Below are positions 6,418 through 10,545 of a DNA stretch of 10,545 nucleotides, piece after piece; the first letter of the stretch is position 1; each line of letters opens with the position of its first letter. Origin of the DNA: Opitutaceae bacterium UBA4094. GTDB lineage: Bacteria > Verrucomicrobiota > Verrucomicrobiia > Opitutales > Opitutaceae. A program made the translations under genes and the position numbers. The notes under the pieces are model-generated. The model ran no database searches and was not told the origin of the DNA. It worked only from the letters and a program-made list of their open reading frames with translations. Location of the stretch: NCBI GenBank assembly GCA_002382525.1, contig DFYA01000318.1, positions 1 to 10,545 of the forward strand, in the 5' to 3' direction.

Positions 6418-7269
6418 TCACGAGCGTTCGTCAAAGCTCACCACAACCGGCCGTTTGCCGGGCGGCATCTCCACGATCGCGGTGAACTTAGTGGTGCGTT
6501 TGGAGAAGCTCCCCCAGCCGACGGACTCGTAAACCTTGTAGCCGGCCGTGCCCGTGATCTCCCAGCGGTGGGCCCAGCCGGAAACCTCGCGGGGCTCGCT
6601 CAAATCGGTGAGCACATCGAACGCGAGGGTCTGGCCGGACCCGAGCCGTTTTTCGGTCTCGAAATACCGGCGAGCGCGCGCCTTGACCGCGTGCTCGATG
6701 GCGGCCGTGCTCACGGTTGCTGGTTGCGTCGCCGGCACGGGCCGAACGGTCCGCGTCGGGGTGAGTGGCACGCTGCGGGCGGGCGCGACCGGGGACACGG
6801 CCGCCGCGTGGCGCCGCGCGGCCGCTGCTTGCGCTTCGGCCGCGGCGGCTTCGGAGTTGTAGGGATACATCGCCGCCAGCTCCGGGGGCAGGGTGCGTTT
6901 GTCGACTTTGGCAATCCCGCCGGCATGCAGGAGCGTCACGTAGGCGCCCTCTTCCGCCGATACTCGCACCCGTTCAAAAACCCGACCGTCGGAGAGCTTG
7001 ACCACGGGCCAGTGCGTGCGAGGGGCCGGCGCGGGCGTCGGCACCGGCACCTCGGAAACCGCCACGTATTGCCGTGAGGCCGGGGCGATTTCTGTGGCGG
7101 CGGCAGGCGCGGGGAGGGCGGGGGAATCCGCCGCAGGGGGCGAGATGGGCGGATCGAGGCGTTTGCACCCGCCCCAAACGGCGGTGCAGATCACTGCCCC
7201 GCCAACAAAATGTCTTAGTCGTCCCGTGGGTGAATCGAACATCGGGTGACTCATTTGAATAACATTCAT
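6418..7269 (-). CDS. Exported Ala/Pro-rich protein with SHD1-like segment, unknown function
   Basis: This encodes 283 residues if the ATG at 7269 is used; ATGs at 7254 and 7242 and a TTG at 7296 are alternatives. An AAGGA abuts the 7269 ATG, too close to be a normal ribosome site for it. A hydrophobic segment (HFVGGAVICTAVWGGC, 20-35) followed by KRLDPP suggests an export signal, with C35 a possible though atypical lipid-attachment Cys. A Pro/Ala linker (about 40-84) leads to 'VVKLSDGRVFERVRVSAEE' and 'VTLLHAGGIAKVDKRTLPPEL' (89-131). That reads like the small SHD1-type beta domain frequent in Planctomycetota and Verrucomicrobiota exported proteins. A second Ala-rich stretch (139-185) precedes a C-terminal beta-rich part (about 190-283) with several aromatic strands. 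It is unrecognised at family level; a periplasmic binding or scaffolding role is a guess. Confidence 0.7.
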   Translation of the reverse strand: MNVIQMSHPMFDSPTGRLRHFVGGAVICTAVWGGCKRLDPPISPPAADSPALPAPAAATEIAPASRQYVAVSEVPVPTPAPAPRTHWPVVKLSDGRVFERVRVSAEEGAYVTLLHAGGIAKVDKRTLPPELAAMYPYNSEAAAAEAQAAAARRHAAAVSPVAPARSVPLTPTRTVRPVPATQPATVSTAAIEHAVKARARRYFETEKRLGSGQTLAFDVLTDLSEPREVSGWAHRWEITGTAGYKVYESVGWGSFSKRTTKFTAIVEMPPGKRPVVVSFDERS

Positions 7270-7484
7270 TCCTTCAATGTTTATTCTGCCTCTCAACTGC
7301 GAAAACCCCGTCGGGCCTGCGCCGGCGGGTCGCGCGACGACCGACGCTCACGGGCGACTCCGCCTTCCCCTCTCCACGCCGACGCGGGGCCCCGGCCCGG
7401 CGTTGGGCGGATCGGTTTTGAGTTTCGGGAGATTGGCGGCGCGGCGGTGGTCGAAGCCCCGCGCTCGTGCGCCGGTTTTTTGGG

Positions 7485-7528
7485 GGGGCGCCCCGAGACG
7501 ACTTTCGGTGATCGCGCGTTGGCGATCA
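7485..7528. repeat. Palindromes at and after the stop codon of the MscS-CNBD gene
   Basis: TGATCGC (7528-7522 on the minus strand) pairs with GCGATCA (7515-7509), a 7-bp stem with a 6-base loop that includes the TGA stop itself. A perfect GGGGCGCCCC palindrome follows at 7485-7494, beside runs of G7 (7482-7488) and T6 (7476-7481). No T-run follows on the minus strand, so this is not a classical terminator, but it may mark the transcript's 3' end. Confidence 0.35.
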
Positions 7529-9031
7529 GTTGGCCATGGCGAACGGCGGCGGGGTGGTGCCAGTGGGGGCGCTTTTGCGCACACCGAAGAAGGTGAGGAT
7601 CTTGCCGACCAGCTCGGCGGCGAGAGAGCGCTCGGCGGCTTGTTGCAGCACCATGCTGGCCTGCGTGACCGCCTCGGAGTTGCGCATCTTGCGGGCAACG
7701 ACCACTTGGCTGATCGTCTCGGCCAACTCGGGGCGTTTGCGGATGAGTTCGGCGAGGTCTTCCTTGGTGATCTCGAAGGCCAGGGATTCGGTTTCGGCCA
7801 GCACGGTCACGCTGCGGCGCTCGCCGGTCAGCGCGCTCATTTCCCCGAAGAAGGTGCCGGCCTGGAGGCGGGCGACGCGGCTCTCGGAGTCGCCTTCTTT
7901 GAGGACCATCATGACACTCAACAAACCCTCGATCAGAATAAACATCGAGGTGTCGGGGGCGCCGCGCTGGATGACGATCGAACCCTCGGCGAAGGAGCGT
8001 TCGCGCAACCGCGTGCACAGGTGCGCGCGCTCCTCGGTGGTAAGGCTCTGGAACAACTCGACGCGGGAGAGGATGGCCACGCGGTCTTCTTGGGAGCGGA
8101 TGTCGAAATGGCGCTGCGGACGGGCGGCTTGGAAGACGTCTTGTTTGGCGATGGCGGGTTGGAGGCCGGCGCGATGGAGTTGCTCGAGCACGGACTGGAG
8201 AATGATGTGGCGCGCCTTGCCGAGGCCGCCCTTGCGGGGGTCTTGTTCGTAAACGATTTTGTATTCCACGCCTTGCGGGGTGATGCCCTTGATCTGGGAC
8301 TTGGGCGCGGGGGTTTCGAGGATGCCGGCTTGGCCGGTGACGCTGCGCGCGGCGGCGTTGAGCACGCGGAGGGCGCGTCGCGTATCGACCTCGAAATCGA
8401 GGAAGAGCGTCACGACTTGTTCGCCGGCGTGGTTGGGCTTGGAGAAATTGGTGACGGTCATGTCGCCCAGTTTGCCGTTGGGCACGACGACCATGTTGCC
8501 CTCGGCGGTGACGAGGCGGGTGGTGCGCCAGTTGAGCTCGACCACGCGGCCGGTGGGGCCGCTGGCGACCTGGATGAAGTCGCCGATCTCGAACGGCCGG
8601 TCGAAGTTCATCGCGAGGCCGATGAAGATATCGAGGATGACGTTGCGCAGGGCCAGGCCGATGACGATGGCGCCGGCGCCCGAGGCCGCCCAGAACGGGC
8701 CGATGGGTTTGTCGAACACCACGCCCACGATGCCGGTGATGGCGCTGGCGTAGATGAGCACGGCGGCGACATCGCGCAGCAGGCGCGGGATCGGCATGCG
8801 CCGGCTCAGCGTGTCCCAGACAACGACGCCCAAGGCGCGATTAAACAGGTAAGCGAGGGACAACCAGATGCCGACGCCGACGGCCAAGGGAAAGTAGGCC
8901 AAAAACCGTTCGAGCGTCTCCACGCCCAGCCGGACGACGATCTCCTGTTGGTAGGCGCTGGCGGTCAGAAAGAGCACCGCGACGGCGATCGGAGCCCAAA
9001 GCGATTTGATGAGGGGAGCGATTTTTTTCAT
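7526..9031 (-). CDS. MscS-family mechanosensitive channel with C-terminal cyclic-nucleotide-binding domain
   Basis: This encodes 501 residues. Hydrophobic helices lie at about 11-27, 43-65 and 84-106, then the MscS pore helix and signature 'AASGAGAIVIGLALRN...NFDRPFEIGDFIQV' (115-154). The soluble beta and alpha/beta vestibule regions follow (about 155-300). Residues about 318-440 are a cNMP-binding domain: its phosphate-binding cassette reads FFGEMSALTGERRSVTV (394-410), keeping the conserved Glu397, Arg406 and Ser407, so it could bind cAMP or cGMP. MscS channels release solutes on osmotic downshock; the CNBD subclass is known to be gated or modulated by nucleotide rather than strongly by tension. 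The final 60 residues are helical and end in a Pro-rich tail. The gene starts 60 bp after the lipoprotein gene's stop, probably in one operon. There is no Shine-Dalgarno motif; the start fits the first membrane helix. Confidence 0.9.
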   Translation of the reverse strand: MKKIAPLIKSLWAPIAVAVLFLTASAYQQEIVVRLGVETLERFLAYFPLAVGVGIWLSLAYLFNRALGVVVWDTLSRRMPIPRLLRDVAAVLIYASAITGIVGVVFDKPIGPFWAASGAGAIVIGLALRNVILDIFIGLAMNFDRPFEIGDFIQVASGPTGRVVELNWRTTRLVTAEGNMVVVPNGKLGDMTVTNFSKPNHAGEQVVTLFLDFEVDTRRALRVLNAAARSVTGQAGILETPAPKSQIKGITPQGVEYKIVYEQDPRKGGLGKARHIILQSVLEQLHRAGLQPAIAKQDVFQAARPQRHFDIRSQEDRVAILSRVELFQSLTTEERAHLCTRLRERSFAEGSIVIQRGAPDTSMFILIEGLLSVMMVLKEGDSESRVARLQAGTFFGEMSALTGERRSVTVLAETESLAFEITKEDLAELIRKRPELAETISQVVVARKMRNSEAVTQASMVLQQAAERSLAAELVGKILTFFGVRKSAPTGTTPPPFAMAN

Positions 9032-9091
9032 GGGCGATTCGCGGTGGTCTGAGGTGTGGAGTGGGAGCGGGGCGGGGTGTGGGCGTGGGGA

Positions 9092-10219
9092 TTATTTGCC
9101 GAAGGAGAAGCTCAACGCGGGGCCTCCGGTGGCGGGGGCGGAGTGCAGCGACATGAGCTGGGTGAGCAGCACAAAGGTGGATTTGGTGTCGAGGTCGTTG
9201 TCCGCGATGTAGAACCAGGAACCTCGATACTCGATCGCGGTGCTGGCGATGTCGTCGGAGGGCGGGCGGGCGGAGACGCGCACGTGGAAGACTTCGCTCA
9301 ACAGGTCCTGCCAATCGAAGGGCTGGCCATCGGCGCGGGTGGTGCGGCGGACCTTGCCCTTTTCGTAATCGCGCTCCGGCACCTCAACGCCTTGGGAGAG
9401 GTAGTTGAGAGCGGAGATGAGCGGACGGGTGGCGAGGGTGATCTCGTTGGCGGAGCGGAATGAACCGCCGACGGAGACGCGGTAACTCGTCTTGGCGGGA
9501 TCGAGGCGCAGGAGCGTTTTGAGCTGGTTCGTCTCGGGGCGGGTGGCTGCGGAGTCGGCGAAACGCAGCTCGATGCCCTCGGAGTCGGCGGGTTTGTTCA
9601 AATCGAGCAGTTGTTCGCGCTGGAGCACGCGCAGCAGGCGAATAGCGGTGCGGAAATCGCGAAACTCGGGTTCGTAGGACGGCGTGGGGCCGGAGGCGGT
9701 CGGGGCGTTCTTGAGGCCATTGATCTCGGCCACGCCGAGGGCGAAGACGCGATCCAAGGACCAGCCGGACTTGACCAAGAGGAGCAGGAGATCGGGGTTC
9801 ATCGGCGTCATCATCTGGCGCACAAACTTCTCCCCCTCGACCGGAGCGTAGAAGATGGTGGGTTTTTCGTTCACCGACACGCCGCCCCCGAGACTAAAGG
9901 GATTGGCGACGGTGCGCACCACGCTGGGCGCGGTCGGCTCGATACCGAAGTGGTTGCGCGCCTCGGTGTGTCCACCGGAGGCGCTGACGCTGCGGACCAA
10001 CTCCTGGGTGGCCGCGATGCGCTCGACGCTGGTGAAATAAAGGGTGTCGCGGTAACGGCTGCGCACGAGGTTGAGCAGCAGCTCCTGGTCGTTGGTTTGC
10101 TGCACCGCCATGTTGTAGGCGGGTCGGTTGGAGCGGAGCGCAGAGGGGCCGACGCTGGTGCAGCCGGACGTCAGCACGACGGCCGAAGCGAGCAAAGAGA
10201 GGACGATTTTTTGATGCAT
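9092..10219 (-). CDS. Putative outer-envelope lipoprotein, unknown function
   Basis: This encodes 375 residues from the ATG at 10219-10217. The signal MHQKIVLSLLASAVVLTSGC has a broad-definition lipobox (LTSGC) with Cys20 as the likely lipid-attachment site; upstream extension to a TTG at 10318 would bury the signal and is rejected. The mature part opens 'TSVGPSALRSNRPAYN-AVQQTNDQELLLNLVRSRYRDT', a pattern I know from uncharacterised lipoproteins of Gram-negative bacteria (GP-x-S/A-L ... R-x-x-YN ... LLN-(I/L)-V-(R/K)-x-RY). There are predicted helices, e.g. PDLLLLLVKSGWSLDRVFALG (142-162) and FRTAIRLLRVLQREQLLDL, and a beta-rich C-terminal third. It is probably co-transcribed with the MscS-CNBD channel 60 bp downstream. 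No catalytic motif is apparent. Export is confident; the role is not. Confidence 0.78.
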   Translation of the reverse strand: MHQKIVLSLLASAVVLTSGCTSVGPSALRSNRPAYNMAVQQTNDQELLLNLVRSRYRDTLYFTSVERIAATQELVRSVSASGGHTEARNHFGIEPTAPSVVRTVANPFSLGGGVSVNEKPTIFYAPVEGEKFVRQMMTPMNPDLLLLLVKSGWSLDRVFALGVAEINGLKNAPTASGPTPSYEPEFRDFRTAIRLLRVLQREQLLDLNKPADSEGIELRFADSAATRPETNQLKTLLRLDPAKTSYRVSVGGSFRSANEITLATRPLISALNYLSQGVEVPERDYEKGKVRRTTRADGQPFDWQDLLSEVFHVRVSARPPSDDIASTAIEYRGSWFYIADNDLDTKSTFVLLTQLMSLHSAPATGGPALSFSFGK

Positions 10220-10293
10220 AAAACCGGGAATGATCAGGAGAGCGATCGGATGCGGAGGAACGGGCGACTTGGCCGCCTCACGGTGAACGCAGA

Positions 10294-10316
10294 GCCGTAG
10301 TTTTTTCGGATACGGC
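10294..10316. promoter_or_regulatory. Inverted repeat in the lipoprotein leader
   Basis: GCCGTA (10294-10299) and TACGGC (10311-10316) are perfect 6-base arms around an 11-base spacer with a T6 run. It could be an operator or an RNA hairpin in the 5' leader. It is not followed by T residues on the minus strand. Confidence 0.3.
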
Positions 10317-10490
10317 AAGCGGTGGGCTCGGCACGATGGCGTTCGGGGGGTGTTTTCGGCGCCGGCCGACGCCCCGTAGGCGGACCCAAGTCGAAGATTG
10401 TTTTGCAGTGAAATTCGGGAAGCGGCTCGACGGGCGGTCGCGGAAGTTGGGGTGAGGTGGGCCGGAGTCAGGGGGTGGCTGAACCGGACG

Positions 10491-10514
10491 CGATATCGGG
10501 GATTCCCCTATAGG
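10491..10514. promoter_or_regulatory. Cluster of three adjoining palindromes
   Basis: CGATATCG (10491-10498), GGGGATTCCCC (10498-10508) and CCTATAGG (10507-10514) abut or overlap, each symmetrical. Just beyond is AT-rich sequence. This is the densest symmetry in the window and looks like a regulatory or intergenic repeat unit. No gene start in the window uses it directly at short range. Confidence 0.4.
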
Positions 10515-10545
10515 AGGCAAACCCGTTTTTAAAAAAGGTGTAAAG

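Larger units (their letters stand above)
10220..10545. other. Gene-free leader upstream of the lipoprotein/channel pair
   Basis: No believable gene in 326 bp. It holds an inverted repeat GCCGTA-N11-TACGGC (10294-10316) 75 bp upstream of the lipoprotein start, a GC-rich palindromic patch near 10356-10372, and a palindrome cluster at 10491-10514. The extreme right is A/T-rich (10525-10545). On the minus strand TTTACA (10544-10539) matches a -35 well, but no acceptable -10 lies 16-18 bp further on. Confidence 0.55.

Noticed and set aside
6121..7077. 318-codon plus-strand open frame
   Set aside because: It overlaps two minus-strand genes with better features and its product is an Arg/Gly-rich shadow.
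7277..9052. 591-codon open frame on the plus strand, antisense to the channel gene
   Set aside because: It mirrors the MscS-CNBD gene, and its product is a Gly/Ala/Asp/His-rich sequence with no domain. Long antisense frames are expected opposite GC-rich coding DNA.
10512..10517. Perfect AGGAGG on the plus strand
   Set aside because: No start codon follows within usable distance, and the only nearby GTG is followed at once by a stop.
10278..10520. 80-codon minus-strand frame in the right-hand leader, TTG start
   Set aside because: Pro/Arg/Ser-rich, no recognisable features, and a rare start codon.
10522..10544. TTTACA as a -35 element with an AT-rich spacer
   Set aside because: No acceptable -10 hexamer lies 16-18 bp away on the minus strand.

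Overview
The window is high-GC bacterial DNA. All ten genes I can support lie on the minus strand, so reading order runs from right to left. The mix points to a Verrucomicrobiota member, most likely Opitutaceae-like: a secreted GH5 glycosidase with golvesin-type C-terminal domains, several small hypotheticals, GC-rich interspersed repeats and almost no Shine-Dalgarno sequences. That assignment is an inference from gene style, not from a marker gene.

Layout in transcription order (right to left). (1) 10545-10220 is a gene-free leader with clustered palindromes. (2) 10219-9092 encodes a lipoprotein of unknown function, followed 60 bp later by 9031-7526, an MscS-type channel fused to a cyclic-nucleotide-binding domain; the two are probably one transcript. 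(3) 7269-6418 encodes an exported Ala/Pro-rich protein and 6287-5862 a small exported DUF4174-like protein. (4) A 421-bp spacer carries two perfect inverted repeats and precedes 5440-2945, a large secreted GH5 enzyme ending in a clear intrinsic terminator. (5) 2676-2335 and 2324-2010 are two small unknown genes 10 bp apart. (6) A composite repeat region (1791-1975) has a long hairpin flanked by direct repeats. (7) 1696-593 is an unknown cytoplasmic protein, 515-267 a two-helix membrane protein, and 150-1 the start of a Tat-exported protein that looks like a Rieske iron-sulfur subunit, cut by the left edge.

The functional themes are extracellular polysaccharide attack (GH5), envelope and osmotic physiology (MscS-CNBD with lipoprotein) and respiration (Rieske fragment). 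I see no phage, transposase, CRISPR array, toxin-antitoxin pair, tRNA or rRNA. I found no convincing new multi-gene system. The points most worth a second look are the unassigned N-terminal region of the GH5 protein and its upstream inverted repeats, the lipoprotein/channel pair, and the composite repeat at 1791-1975.
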